Part shown: positions 42,306-50,972 of the stretch, piece by piece | Layout: each line of letters begins with the position of its first letter | Numbering within the stretch: the stretch's first letter is position 1 | Origin: Oscillospiraceae bacterium | GTDB lineage: Bacteria > Bacillota > Clostridia > Oscillospirales > Ruminococcaceae | Assembly (NCBI GenBank): GCA_031280965.1 | Contig: JAITFZ010000005.1 | Span: forward strand, 1 to 64,000 | Length of the DNA stretch: 64,000 bases | Direction: 5' to 3' | The notes under the pieces: model-generated | Database searches by the model: none | What the model was told of the DNA's origin: nothing | The model's input: the letters and a program-made list of their open reading frames with translations, nothing else | Made by a program: the position numbers and the translations under genes

Positions 42306-42783
42306 ATTCTCCTTTCAATTTTTCACGCATTAAGTCGCGCCCTCTTTTGAGCCTCATGCGGACGGCAGCGCCTGAAATTCCCAAAATACGGGCAATTTCA
42401 TCGCCTGAAAAGTCCTCAAAGTAAAAAAGGTGCAGAGCCGTGCGATATTTTTCCGGCAACCCGCGCAGTGCGGTGAAGACTAAGTTTTCTTCCCTTGACG
42501 CGAATTGATATGTTAGTTCGTGCGAGTCTTCCAAAGCTGTCGTCTTTCTGCGCCATGTGCTGTGCAGTACCCGCTTGCAACAGTTGAGCGTGGTTTTAAT
42601 CAGCCATGCCTTGCGGTGTCCCTCATCGCGGAAAGATATGTTCTTGCTGAAGTAAATCAGGAAAACTTCCTGAAACACATCGTCCGCATCAAACCTGTTC
42701 CCCAAACGACTGAGAGCTATGCCGTAAATCATGTGCTGATACTCTTCGACGGCTTGTATTGTTTCAGATGTTATTGACGTCAT
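42292..42783 (-). CDS. ECF-type RNA polymerase sigma factor
   Basis: 163 residues. Region 2 is HMIYGIALSRLGNRFDADDVFQEVFLIYFSK. Region 4 is LPEKYRTALHLFYFEDFSGDEIARILGISGAAVRMRLKRGRDLMREKL. The ATG at 42783 follows GAGGTGA. A hairpin (TCGCTTT / AAAGCGA, near 42805-42825) lies upstream. Likely autoregulated and held by the downstream anti-sigma. Confidence 0.9.
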   Translation of the reverse strand: MTSITSETIQAVEEYQHMIYGIALSRLGNRFDADDVFQEVFLIYFSKNISFRDEGHRKAWLIKTTLNCCKRVLHSTWRRKTTALEDSHELTYQFASREENLVFTALRGLPEKYRTALHLFYFEDFSGDEIARILGISGAAVRMRLKRGRDLMREKLKGEYDFE

Positions 42784-42850
42784 TTTATCACCTCTGTAAG
42801 TAACTCGCTTTTGGAAAGCGAATTGTAACAAAGAAAAGAAGATTTTTTTG

Positions 42851-42879
42851 TTGACAATTTACTTTAATTATAGTACTAT
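42851..42879 (+). promoter_or_regulatory. Promoter of the DHH phosphoesterase gene
   Basis: TTGACA (42851-42856), 17-base spacer, TACTAT (42874-42879). Confidence 0.6.
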
Positions 42880-42906
42880 TAAAAGAAAAAAGCAAAGGAA
42901 TGTTTT

Positions 42907-44421
42907 ATGTATACATTTAAATTGTCCGAGTTACTTAAATATGACAACATAGTCATTCAATGCCATGACAACCCCGACGCAGATTCAATCAGCTCGGCTT
43001 TCGGCGTGTACCATTATCTGAGGCGGAAAGGCAAGCTCCCGAAAATCATATATTCCGGCTTCGGTTTAATCAAGAAGCGCAACATTCAGCTAATGCTCGA
43101 ATGGCTTAATATCCCTGTCGAGTATATCAAAAACGCCAATGCAATCAAGAAGCCCGGCTTGCTCGTCTGCGTGGACTGCCAGTACGGTCAGGGCAACGTA
43201 ACCAAAATAAAAGCGGACAAAGTTGCCGTAATAGACCATCACTTAAAGGTAATCGGGGACGATGAGTACGACCTTGGGGTAATCCGGTCGCGCCTCGGAA
43301 GCTGCGCTACTCTTGTGTGGGATTTACTGCGGCAGGAAGATTTCGAGTTCGGAGCTGACAAGGATATACCCGCCGCTCTTTATTACGGGCTTTTAACCGA
43401 TACTAACGATTTCTCTGAAATTAACCACCCGCTTGACAAAGACATGCGCGACGCTTTACAGATTTACTGCGACCGCGGCATCGTCCGGCGTCTGCGGCTC
43501 TGCAATCTTACCATAGACGAACTTGAAATAGCGGGCGTTGCCCTGCTCCGTAATTTCAACTGCTTTAATAATCGCTACGCCCTGTTCAAGTCTGAATTCT
43601 GCGACCCGAATATCCTCGGTTTTATCAGCGATATCGCGCTTCAGGTGGATACGGTTGAGCTGTGCGTGGTTTATAACCTGCGCGAAAGCGGCGCAAAATT
43701 GTCAATCCGAAGCTGCTCGCGTGAAGTTATAGCGTCGGAGTTTGCCGAGTTCATAACCCGGGGCGTAGGTTCCGGCGGCGGGCACAGAGAAAAAGCGGGC
43801 GGCTGGATTCAAAAAGCCGAGCTTGACGAGCTGGGCATCGGTATTGACGAGTACATGAAAGCTAAGCTCAGTGAGTATTACAGCAGTTATGACCTCATTG
43901 ACGCCGCAAACCATAATATCGATGCTTCCCAAATGAAACGCTACATAAAAAAACCGCTCCCAAAAGGTTTTGCGGTTTCTTCTGACGTATTTCCCGAGGG
44001 TACGCCCGTTATGATACGAACGCTTGAGGGCGATTCCAATATTATTTCCTCAACGGATATTTATCTTATGGTTGGTGTTGAGGGTGAAGTCTATCCTATG
44101 AAAAAAGAGAAATTCGGCGCAACTTACCGGATTTGCGATGAAGCCTCGGCTGATGAATACGAATACGAACCGATGGTTAAAAACGAAATAACCGGCGAAA
44201 CAAAAAAGCTGAAGCCGCTTCTCAAATATTGCATATCGGTAGGAGATGCGCCGATTTATGCCTCGCCGCTCGTCCGTAATACTAAGATTTTCACGGAATG
44301 GAATCCGAACGGTTATATGTACGGCGAACCGGGGGATTATCTCGCGATTAAGTGCGATGATATTAACGATGTGTATATTATAGAAAAAAATATTTTTTCT
44401 AAGACTTATGATGAGGCTTAA
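42907..44421 (+). CDS. DHH-family phosphoesterase with C-terminal extension
   Basis: 504 residues. The N-terminal DHH domain has HDNPDADSISSAFG, VDCQYGQ and IDHHLKV as metal sites, and the DHHA1 domain has the GSGGGHREKAGG loop. It resembles NrnA-type nanoRNases or cyclic-dinucleotide/pAp phosphatases, which finish RNA or signalling-nucleotide breakdown. About 170 extra C-terminal residues (from IKKPLPKGFAVSSDVFPEG to PGDYLAIKCDDINDVYIIEK) form an unrecognised domain. AAAGGA precedes the ATG. Confidence 0.85.
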   Translation: MYTFKLSELLKYDNIVIQCHDNPDADSISSAFGVYHYLRRKGKLPKIIYSGFGLIKKRNIQLMLEWLNIPVEYIKNANAIKKPGLLVCVDCQYGQGNVTKIKADKVAVIDHHLKVIGDDEYDLGVIRSRLGSCATLVWDLLRQEDFEFGADKDIPAALYYGLLTDTNDFSEINHPLDKDMRDALQIYCDRGIVRRLRLCNLTIDELEIAGVALLRNFNCFNNRYALFKSEFCDPNILGFISDIALQVDTVELCVVYNLRESGAKLSIRSCSREVIASEFAEFITRGVGSGGGHREKAGGWIQKAELDELGIGIDEYMKAKLSEYYSSYDLIDAANHNIDASQMKRYIKKPLPKGFAVSSDVFPEGTPVMIRTLEGDSNIISSTDIYLMVGVEGEVYPMKKEKFGATYRICDEASADEYEYEPMVKNEITGETKKLKPLLKYCISVGDAPIYASPLVRNTKIFTEWNPNGYMYGEPGDYLAIKCDDINDVYIIEKNIFSKTYDEA

Positions 44422-44445
44422 AAATTACATTAAATCATGCGGGTT

Positions 44446-44838
44446 TTATCTTCTTTGCAAAATATTCCCGTGACCGCAACCGTCTTCCCACTCTGCGGGT
44501 ATGCGAAGCTCGTTATTTTCTAACCAGCCGACTTCTGTCCTTCCGCCGCTGTTAAATGTAATTTCCGCCGCTCCGCTGCGGCTTGATTTGGTATATGTGC
44601 CGCTTTTCATAACATTATGTCCTAAAACAGCGGTAAACCTTCCGTCGCTAAACAGCCGGACTGTTTGATATCCGGCGTTGTATACTTCCGCTTCGCTTTC
44701 TCTGCCGGACAAATATATTCCGGTTGCCACCAAAGCCGCCACTACTAAAACACAGCCGCACACGACTAATATTTTTATCCGCTTCGCTTTTTTTCTTGCT
44801 TTTTCTCTGCGAAGTGCTTTTGCGCCGCCTTTTGACAT
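44446..44838 (-). CDS. Single-pass membrane protein of unknown function
   Basis: 130 residues. Very basic cytoplasmic start (SKGGAKALRREKARKKAKRIK), one helix (ILVVCGCVLVVAALVATGIYL), then a small beta domain (TVRLFSDGRFTAVLGHNVMKSGTY ... GWLENNELRIPAEWEDGCGHG). No family recognised. It is convergent with the DHH gene and has its own GGGG-rich Shine-Dalgarno. Confidence 0.6.
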   Translation of the reverse strand: MSKGGAKALRREKARKKAKRIKILVVCGCVLVVAALVATGIYLSGRESEAEVYNAGYQTVRLFSDGRFTAVLGHNVMKSGTYTKSSRSGAAEITFNSGGRTEVGWLENNELRIPAEWEDGCGHGNILQRR

Positions 44839-44910
44839 GTAACCGCTCCCCTTTAAATCGTATTATAAGTAGATTTTATCACATTTTCCCGTTTTCGTCA
44901 ACCTGTAATT

Positions 44911-45693
44911 TTAAATCACGGTTATTATTAACCCTATTATTATACCGAACAGCGTAATCAAAGGCGCGGCGCGGGATTTGGTGATGACAACCGATTGCGG
45001 TATAATCTCTCCGAATACAACATACAGCATCGCTCCGCCCGCAGACGAAAGCGACAAAGCGACGGCAAAATCGGAAATGTTCCCGATTAATATGCCGACT
45101 AACGCGCCCAAAATTGTTAGAGAGCCGGCCAAAGCCGTCAGAAGCACCGCTTTCCGCTTATTGAACCCGCCCGCTAAAAGCGGCGCCGCAACAGCCATTC
45201 CCTCCGGGATATTATGCAACGCTATCATAATTGCGATTATTGCGCCGAGATGATAATCGCGGCTCCCTCCTGCCCCGATTGCAATACCTTCGGGAATATT
45301 ATGCAGTCCTATCGCCGTTAGCATTATAATTCCGGAACGCAACATTTTAGAGCGGTTATGTATAACCGGACTTTGGTGGTAAAGCTCTTCGTGCGTATGA
45401 TGTATATTATAGCCGCCGTCTTTTGCTTCGGTTATTTTATCAACAATTCTGTTCAGAAGCATTACAACAACAATTCCGAGAATCAGACCGAATATGGAAA
45501 CCGTAATGCCCGAAAGTTCAACCGCTTCCGGCATTAAACCGAAACATACGATGCTCGTCATAATTCCCGCGGCGAACGATAACAGCCAGCAAGTCACTTT
45601 AGCCGACGAGCGTTTCAAAAGTGTTGCGGAAATAAAACCGCCGAAACCCATTGCGAAAATGCCCGCGCCTGCGCTGAACAGAATTATTTGCAT
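44911..45693 (-). CDS. ZIP-family metal transporter
   Basis: About 260 residues with eight likely helices. The two metal-site helices carry HNIPEGIAIGAG and HNIPEGMAVAAP. A His-rich loop (NIHHTHEELYHQSPVIHN) lies between helices 3 and 4. This is the GufA/ZIP type that takes up Zn or other divalent metals. AAAGGAG precedes the ATG at 45693. A long palindrome (45726-45763) lies just upstream and may be a control site. Confidence 0.9.
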   Translation of the reverse strand: MQIILFSAGAGIFAMGFGGFISATLLKRSSAKVTCWLLSFAAGIMTSIVCFGLMPEAVELSGITVSIFGLILGIVVVMLLNRIVDKITEAKDGGYNIHHTHEELYHQSPVIHNRSKMLRSGIIMLTAIGLHNIPEGIAIGAGGSRDYHLGAIIAIMIALHNIPEGMAVAAPLLAGGFNKRKAVLLTALAGSLTILGALVGILIGNISDFAVALSLSSAGGAMLYVVFGEIIPQSVVITKSRAAPLITLFGIIIGLIITVI

Positions 45694-45725
45694 ATAATAA
45701 CGCTCCTTTGCCGATATATACAGGC

Positions 45726-45763
45726 GGCGATACCTTATCATGAATTTATGATAAGGTATCGCC
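45726..45763. repeat. 16-bp perfect palindrome upstream of the ZIP gene
   Basis: GGCGATACCTTATCAT and its exact inverse around a six-base loop, 33 bases before the ZIP start and 40 bases after the KTSC gene stop. No T run on the minus strand. It is either an operator or an mRNA hairpin. Confidence 0.65.
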
Positions 45764-45802
45764 CTCATGTTTTTCTGCAAGCCAAATAAGATTATTCATG
45801 TA

Positions 45803-46009
45803 CTACGCCATTCTGCGGGACGGAAAAGCCGAGATAATTTTCTTTGTATAAAATTCATCGTGAGCTTCCGCGTTGACAAACTCCTCGAAAACATTCGGCG
45901 GTACGCTGTTATACGAAAGAAGGCTTTCGTTTTTGAGCTTCACGAACATGATTCTGCCGTAATAGCTCACTGATTCTATAATGCTTGACGATACTTTAAA
46001 TTCTTCCAT
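45803..46009 (-). CDS. KTSC-domain protein
   Basis: 68 residues matching the small KTSC fold: VSSSIIESVSYYGRIMFVKLKN, LSYNSVPPNVFEEFVNAEAHDEFY and a C-terminal IISAF. The family is often found near phage or RNA-processing genes; role unknown. GGAGGG precedes the ATG. Confidence 0.75.
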   Translation of the reverse strand: MEEFKVSSSIIESVSYYGRIMFVKLKNESLLSYNSVPPNVFEEFVNAEAHDEFYTKKIISAFPSRRMA

Positions 46010-46084
46010 TTTGACCCTCCATAAAATGTATTATACCACATCTTGTATTTCATTGCAAGTGTTTTTTGAAAAATTAAAGTAATT

Positions 46085-46106
46085 GCCCGGGAGTTGAATC
46101 CCGGGC
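46085..46106 (-). terminator. Terminator of the CpgS-like gene
   Basis: GCCCGGG-N8-CCCGGGC palindrome, 12 bases after the stop, followed on the minus strand by a T-rich tract. Confidence 0.6.
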
Positions 46107-46117
46107 GTTATTGTTGA

Positions 46118-47455
46118 TTAACCTTTGATTTTTTTTATAAAGTCTTCGAGAACATCGCTCATATCCGGCTTGCCTATTTCCTGCAAGCTGTAATCCACGC
46201 GGGTATTCGGCTTATTTATCCTTATTACCCGCGATAAATCAATCGGAGTTGCTATAATGACGGTGTCGCAGTCGGTACGTTCAATCGTAGCGGTAAGGTC
46301 GCGCATTTGCTCCTCGCCGTAACCCATAGCGGGCAGAACACAGCCGACTTCCGGATAAATACGGAACGTTTCAGCTAATTTGCCGACCGCATAGGGGCGC
46401 GGGTCAACAATCTCAGCCGCCCCGAAGCGCCGCGCCGCAACAACGCCCGCTCCGATTTTCATGTCGCCGTGGGTTAATGTGGGGCCGTCTTCGACTACAA
46501 GAACCCGTTTGCCTTTAATTAACCCCGGGGTTTCAACGCTGATTGTAGACGCGGCGTCCACAACAACGGCTTTGGGGTTAACAAGCTCAATATTTTTCCG
46601 AACCTCCTGAATCTTTTCAAAATCAGCGCTGTCGATTTTATTGATTACCGCAACATCGGCAATACGCAGGGTTACTTCGCCCGGATAATAAGCAAGCTCG
46701 TGCCCCGGTCTGTGCGGGTCAACCACAGTGACCATTAAATCCGGCTTATAGAACGGGAAGTCGTTGTTTCCGCCGTCCCATAAAATAACATCACAACCAT
46801 CGGGGTCATCCTCGGCGGCGCGCAGAATTGCTTCATAATCCACGCCCGCGTATATGACGTTTCCGCGCACGACATGAGGTTCGTATTCTTCCATTTCCTC
46901 AATTGTGCATTTATGCTTTTCAAGGTCTTCTATAGCGGCAAATCGCTGAATTTTCTGTGCTTCAAGGTCGCCGTAAGGCATAGGATGGCGAATCGCAATA
47001 ACCTTCAAGCCGCGCTCCATCAGTATCTCAATAATCCGGCGCGAAGTCTGGCTTTTCCCGCAGCCGGTGCGAATAGCGCCGACCGCGATTACGGGTTTCG
47101 TGCTTTTTATCATAGTGCCTTTATGACCGAGCAGCGTGAAATCGGCACCTGCGGCGTTTACCATAGCGCCGATATTCATTAATGTAACGTATGGTACATC
47201 GCTGTATGAAAACACACATTCGTCAACATCTAAATCCCTTATTAATTTTTCAAGCTCTTCCTGCACGTAAATAGGGATTCCTGCCGGATATAAACTGCCG
47301 GCGAGAGAAGCCGGATATTTGCGGTCTGCGATGTCCGGAATTTGAGCGGCGGTAAATGCGACTACGTTATAAGCGGGGTTACTCCTGTAAAAAACGTTGA
47401 AGTTGTGAAAATCGCGCCCTGCCGCGCCGATTATGATGATTTTACGTTGCTTCAT
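46118..47455 (-). CDS. Cyclic 2,3-diphosphoglycerate synthetase-like P-loop protein
   Basis: 445 residues. The N-terminal Rossmann part KIIIIGAAGRDFHNFNVFYR is followed by a P-loop (AIRTGCGKSQTSRRI, near residue 128), DVILWDGGNNDFPF and a GTPase-like VINKID. This matches the cyclic-2,3-bisphosphoglycerate synthetase family known from methanogens. In bacteria the reaction is unproven, so the label is by family only. It has its own promoter and terminator. Confidence 0.8.
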   Translation of the reverse strand: MKQRKIIIIGAAGRDFHNFNVFYRSNPAYNVVAFTAAQIPDIADRKYPASLAGSLYPAGIPIYVQEELEKLIRDLDVDECVFSYSDVPYVTLMNIGAMVNAAGADFTLLGHKGTMIKSTKPVIAVGAIRTGCGKSQTSRRIIEILMERGLKVIAIRHPMPYGDLEAQKIQRFAAIEDLEKHKCTIEEMEEYEPHVVRGNVIYAGVDYEAILRAAEDDPDGCDVILWDGGNNDFPFYKPDLMVTVVDPHRPGHELAYYPGEVTLRIADVAVINKIDSADFEKIQEVRKNIELVNPKAVVVDAASTISVETPGLIKGKRVLVVEDGPTLTHGDMKIGAGVVAARRFGAAEIVDPRPYAVGKLAETFRIYPEVGCVLPAMGYGEEQMRDLTATIERTDCDTVIIATPIDLSRVIRINKPNTRVDYSLQEIGKPDMSDVLEDFIKKIKG

Positions 47456-47496
47456 ATGTGTCTTCCTTTCAGTTAAAAATCTTTATTAACATTAAT

Positions 47497-47525
47497 ATAA
47501 TAACCGAAATCGCCCCGTTTGTCAA
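47497..47525 (-). promoter_or_regulatory. Promoter of the CpgS-like gene
   Basis: Minus-strand TTGACA (47520-47525), 17-base spacer, TATTAT (47497-47502). Confidence 0.65.
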
Positions 47526-47542
47526 TATTTTTTGAAAAATAG

Positions 47543-47571
47543 TTGACAAGCGCCCTTCTTTCTGATATAAT
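47543..47571 (+). promoter_or_regulatory. tRNA-Lys promoter
   Basis: TTGACA (47543-47548), 17-base spacer, TATAAT (47566-47571): a perfect match. Confidence 0.8.
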
Positions 47572-47611
47572 GATTCTTGTTGTGGTTGAAACAGACTATG
47601 ACAGCTTGTAA

Positions 47612-47684
47612 GACCCACTAGCTCAGTCGGCAGAGCACCTGCCTTTTAAGCAGGGTGTCCCGCGTTCGAATCGCGGGTGGGTCA
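47612..47684 (+). tRNA. tRNA-Lys (UUU anticodon)
   Basis: 73-base cloverleaf. GACCCAC pairs with GTGGGTC, the anticodon loop CTTTTAA gives UUU, and the T arm is CGCGG-GTTCGAAT-like. CCA is not encoded. A 10-bp inverted repeat (ATAGCCGCTC / GAGCGGCTAT, 47691-47723) follows. It is the last host gene before the prophage, so it may be the integration target. Confidence 0.95.
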
Positions 47685-47858
47685 TAAGCTATAGCCGCTC
47701 TGCCATTAGGATTGAGCGGCTATATAATTAGGCGCAGAAACTAATATATGTGTGTTTTTGGAGTTGTTTTGTCATAATATGGTAGTCAACTATGGGTGTC
47801 ATAATTATTAGTTAGCTTGTATAACAAAAAGCGGTTTAATCGAAGTGTTTCCAACAAA

Positions 47859-48683
47859 TCACGTAATGACTTCCCCGTTCTCATTAACTTCAACTGTATC
47901 CGGGAGTACAAAAGTTACTCTTGCCGCATGAGTTTCAGAAGGGTTTTGCGTCGAAATTGTACCCGCAAAAGTAACAAAATGAGTAGCATCTGATTCCCAC
48001 CACGTCCCGGGCGTTCGCAACCACCAAGGTTGCGGCGATGGGTTGTTGGGTTGTTGCGTAATTCTGCGTCGCGCTTCTTGTATGAATTCATTAACGGCGG
48101 GGAAATATTCAAAGCGTGTACCATCTTCAGGTACGACAATTGTTGAAAGTCCTCCGACCTCTCTAAATGACGGAATAAATAATCGGCATTGAAGTCCGTT
48201 CGCCCCGCTGTTTACGTTTGTTCCCGGACCGCTTCCCGGTCTGAACGGAATACGTATCTGCATAATACGATTTCTAACGAATTCGGGCAACATGTTAAAA
48301 TAAGACGAATTAAGCGAATTATGCATTACACTATTTTCATAGTTATTCCCGCGGTTAATTGCATACCATCCATACGAACCCCACACTCCTCCTGTCGCCT
48401 GTGCGTTTCTGAGCATAACCACTGCACCGCTTTCAAACCCTTGGTATAAGACAGACGGACTGCCTTTATGCACAATAATGAACTCGTGAAACCCACCTTG
48501 AACGCGAATACGAATTACACTTCCGACAGGTAATGCGCTTAAAGGGATTGTGCGCCTGTGCGTAGCTCTCCATGTCCCGTCTATATTAACATCACCGTCG
48601 GCATTGCGGTATGTGCCGTCTATATTCAGCGGAATGTCGGAAACATTGCGGTAAGTTCCGCCGATATTTACGCTTACGGGCAT
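47859..48683 (-). CDS. DUF6273-like phage protein, probable tail tip or adhesin
   Basis: 274 residues. It starts with three short repeats (NIGGTYRN, NIDGTYRN, NIDGTWRA). A compact domain with W and G residues then ends in WWLRTPG and RVTFVLPDTVEVNENGEVI, the pattern of DUF6273. In phages such domains often occupy tail-fibre tips or variable binding proteins. It is the last phage gene, next to the tRNA. Shine-Dalgarno GAGAGGT. Confidence 0.6.
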   Translation of the reverse strand: MPVSVNIGGTYRNVSDIPLNIDGTYRNADGDVNIDGTWRATHRRTIPLSALPVGSVIRIRVQGGFHEFIIVHKGSPSVLYQGFESGAVVMLRNAQATGGVWGSYGWYAINRGNNYENSVMHNSLNSSYFNMLPEFVRNRIMQIRIPFRPGSGPGTNVNSGANGLQCRLFIPSFREVGGLSTIVVPEDGTRFEYFPAVNEFIQEARRRITQQPNNPSPQPWWLRTPGTWWESDATHFVTFAGTISTQNPSETHAARVTFVLPDTVEVNENGEVIT

Positions 48684-48684
48684 A

Positions 48685-49074
48685 TTAATTACCTCTCAAA
48701 AGTTCTTGTTCCCACCATGTAATCTGTCCTATTTTAACGATATTCACCTCATATATTTCGGGTTTTTCGACAGTTGTAGTTTCTTTAGCGACGTCTCTGA
48801 CTTCATTTCCCGCGCTTAAATAAACTGTATAACCCTCATAAACTCCACGGTTTACAGTTTCTTTGCCATCTTCGTTTTTTTCAGTTATTTCGATTTCAAA
48901 GAAAGCGGTCTTTGCTTCATCGGTGAAAATGTCATGCAACTCCTCTGTCCCCGCAATTTCCGGGTCAACCGTAAATGTTAAAATGTCGCGCATAGCCCCA
49001 CGGATAAATTGCGGAGCGCCCTGACTTGATATAATTTCAAGCTTTGTTTTGTCTGCGAAAGTAATTGTTGTCAT
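48685..49074 (-). CDS. Phage protein of unknown function
   Basis: 129 residues, predicted mostly beta (TTITFADKTKLEIISSQG, VYEGYTVYLSAGNEV). The ATG at 49074 follows AGGAG. It lies one base from the next gene. Probably an accessory of the tail-tip protein. Confidence 0.5.
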   Translation of the reverse strand: MTTITFADKTKLEIISSQGAPQFIRGAMRDILTFTVDPEIAGTEELHDIFTDEAKTAFFEIEITEKNEDGKETVNRGVYEGYTVYLSAGNEVRDVAKETTTVEKPEIYEVNIVKIGQITWWEQELLRGN

Positions 49075-49085
49075 AATAAATTCTC

Positions 49086-49472
49086 CTATACTGAATATCT
49101 GTGCCAAATATCGCCGTTCTGACCGCCCGAAGGCGCGGCTGTACTTAACACGGTTGTTCTTAACATGCGTGTTGTATACTCTGTGCTTGCGGCCGTTACT
49201 GCCGTCCCTGTAAACGAGGGGTTTGTAAACATTGTTTCTTTTGATTCATTTGTGACGTTGCCAAGTCCAATGTCTGACGCAATGATTGAAATATTTTGAT
49301 TTAATCGTTTGTTATTGACAGTGCGAGTGTCGGGAACGAAGTTTTTGATTAAATCTCCGATATTATTCTTCATACTGTGCAGATATTCAATCGCATTTTC
49401 AATTTTATTTAGATTATCTGCGTTAATCGGCGGTGATTCCCCGTTTCTCCATATGGTTTTATCGTAATCCAT
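49086..49472 (-). CDS. Phage tail-fibre-like protein
   Basis: 128 residues. The start DYDKTIWRNGESPPINADNLNKIENAI is a common N-terminal module of phage fibre and host-interaction proteins. A region TNPSFTGTAVTAAST resembles fibre shaft repeats. It is located after the lysis genes, with AGGAGG before the ATG. Confidence 0.6.
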   Translation of the reverse strand: MDYDKTIWRNGESPPINADNLNKIENAIEYLHSMKNNIGDLIKNFVPDTRTVNNKRLNQNISIIASDIGLGNVTNESKETMFTNPSFTGTAVTAASTEYTTRMLRTTVLSTAAPSGGQNGDIWHRYSV

Positions 49473-49488
49473 GCGTAACCTCCTGCTT

Positions 49489-50367
49489 TTATTTTTTTCT
49501 CAATATCTCATTTACGCGAGCTTGAACTGTTCTTGCATCATATCCTGCGGCGTTCAGTCGTTTCATGCGCTCGTCACCATTACCCCAATCCCCGCGAATA
49601 ACCTCTTTTGCAAGAGTTTCAAGAGATTTAACAGTCGGTTCAATTATTGGCTTGCGGGCAGGTACCGACGCAAGATTGGCGGCGGTTGAGTCTCCGCTTA
49701 ATATATCATTAACCCTGCCTTGAATAACCTTAGAGTCATAGCCGGCAACTGCAAGCCTTTCAAATCTTTCGGGTGCGTTACCAAACTCTCCGGCAATAAC
49801 ACGCCTTGCGATTTGGTCGATATTGTTTTGAGTTGAACTATAATTCGCCGCTTTGGGTGTTGCAGATGGAGAATTTACGCCGACCGACTGTCCGAAAGAA
49901 GTTGCCCCCATTAGAAACGGTTCGGGGTTGATTCTATTGCCGTTGTCCCATACTTCAAAATGCAGGTGCGGCGCGGTAGATAAGCCGGTGTTGCCTATGG
50001 CGGCGATTATTTGCCCTTTTTCCACTCTGTCACCGGGCTTTACTCTAATACTTCCAAAAGCCAAATGACAGTAACGAGAAACAAAACGGTTATTGTGGCG
50101 GATTCTTACAATGTTTCCGAGAACATCGGGGTGCGACCAGTTAGATTGCGGGGTGAGCGGGAGTGTAATTCTCACAGTGTCTTTAACGCTTTCGACAACT
50201 CCGCCTCCGATTGCGATTATACCGCTGTTTACTCCTACCGAACCCGGTACAAGGTCGGTGCCGTTATGAGCGCGGCCGTACTCTGCGACCATGAAGCCGT
50301 ATGTAATACGATGCCTTCCGTTTGAGAATACCGGATTTAATGGGTTAATGTTTACCATGTACGACAT
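49489..50367 (-). CDS. Endolysin: M23 endopeptidase with two CW_7 wall-binding repeats
   Basis: 292 residues. An M23-type LytM domain has the zinc ligands His34 and Asp38 in HNGTDL and the later HLHFEVW. Two Cpl-7-like CW_7 repeats follow (IARRVIAGEFGNAPERFERLAVAGYD and LAKEVIRGDWGNGDERMKRLNAAGYD), which bind peptidoglycan. It cuts cross-bridges at lysis. No signal peptide, so release depends on the holin gene immediately upstream. Confidence 0.85.
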   Translation of the reverse strand: MSYMVNINPLNPVFSNGRHRITYGFMVAEYGRAHNGTDLVPGSVGVNSGIIAIGGGVVESVKDTVRITLPLTPQSNWSHPDVLGNIVRIRHNNRFVSRYCHLAFGSIRVKPGDRVEKGQIIAAIGNTGLSTAPHLHFEVWDNGNRINPEPFLMGATSFGQSVGVNSPSATPKAANYSSTQNNIDQIARRVIAGEFGNAPERFERLAVAGYDSKVIQGRVNDILSGDSTAANLASVPARKPIIEPTVKSLETLAKEVIRGDWGNGDERMKRLNAAGYDARTVQARVNEILRKK

Positions 50368-50383
50368 AATTGTTTTCCTTCCT

Positions 50384-50872
50384 TTATAAATATTCGACTT
50401 TCGGCTTATCGCCGAGGGCGTTTTCGACTTTTCCCTCTGCTTTTTTCTCGACTGTCTTTTTAAGTCGCTTGATTACTGATATTAAGAACGGCGGCAAAGG
50501 TGCGCCGATTTCGGAAGCGTTTTCAAGAATTGAAATTGATTCGTTAATTATGAGCCATATAATCACCACCAATCCGAAGATGATGAATTCCTCACTTACT
50601 TTTACATTGACCATTAAAAGTGATTTATGTACAACCCAGTCTACAACCATACCGACCGCGACAATTAACATATAGCATAATTTTTTGACTATACCTTTGA
50701 TTCCGATTCTCGATGAGATTTCTTTTTTTACCCAGGCGGCAACCATACCGGATATGTAGTCGAGAATTATGAATACAACAAGTATAATTAACGGGACTAC
50801 GAGTATATATAAATACGCCAACAACCCCGTTAGTGCAAGGGATATTGTGGTTCTTAAAATGTTTTCTTTCAT
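50384..50872 (-). CDS. Phage holin
   Basis: 162 residues with three to four membrane helices (LALTGLLAYLYILVVPLIILVVFIILDYISGMVAAW near the start) and a charged tail. The DYISGMVAAW core is typical of the TcdE/phage_holin_4 group. It forms membrane lesions that let the endolysin out. The ATG at 50872 immediately follows leader element copy E. Confidence 0.85.
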   Translation of the reverse strand: MKENILRTTISLALTGLLAYLYILVVPLIILVVFIILDYISGMVAAWVKKEISSRIGIKGIVKKLCYMLIVAVGMVVDWVVHKSLLMVNVKVSEEFIIFGLVVIIWLIINESISILENASEIGAPLPPFLISVIKRLKKTVEKKAEGKVENALGDKPKVEYL

Positions 50873-50970
50873 GCTTTCATAAAGTCCTTTCTTCGCCAAC
50901 AGAAAATAGCTTCGTTCCAAAACAAAGTGAAAACGACATTTTCCCCATTTGGGTTATATTTTGTTTCAAA
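50873..50970 (-). repeat. Dispersed leader element, copy E (before the phage holin)
   Basis: Full-length minus-strand copy starting TTTGAAACAAAATATAACCC, with AAGAAAGGACTTTATGAAAGC at its end. It fills the whole spacer between the stop of 50973-51425 and the holin ATG. It is the only family member inside the prophage. ATG-AAA-GCA-TGA overlaps the holin start. Confidence 0.85.
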
Positions 50971-50972
50971 CT

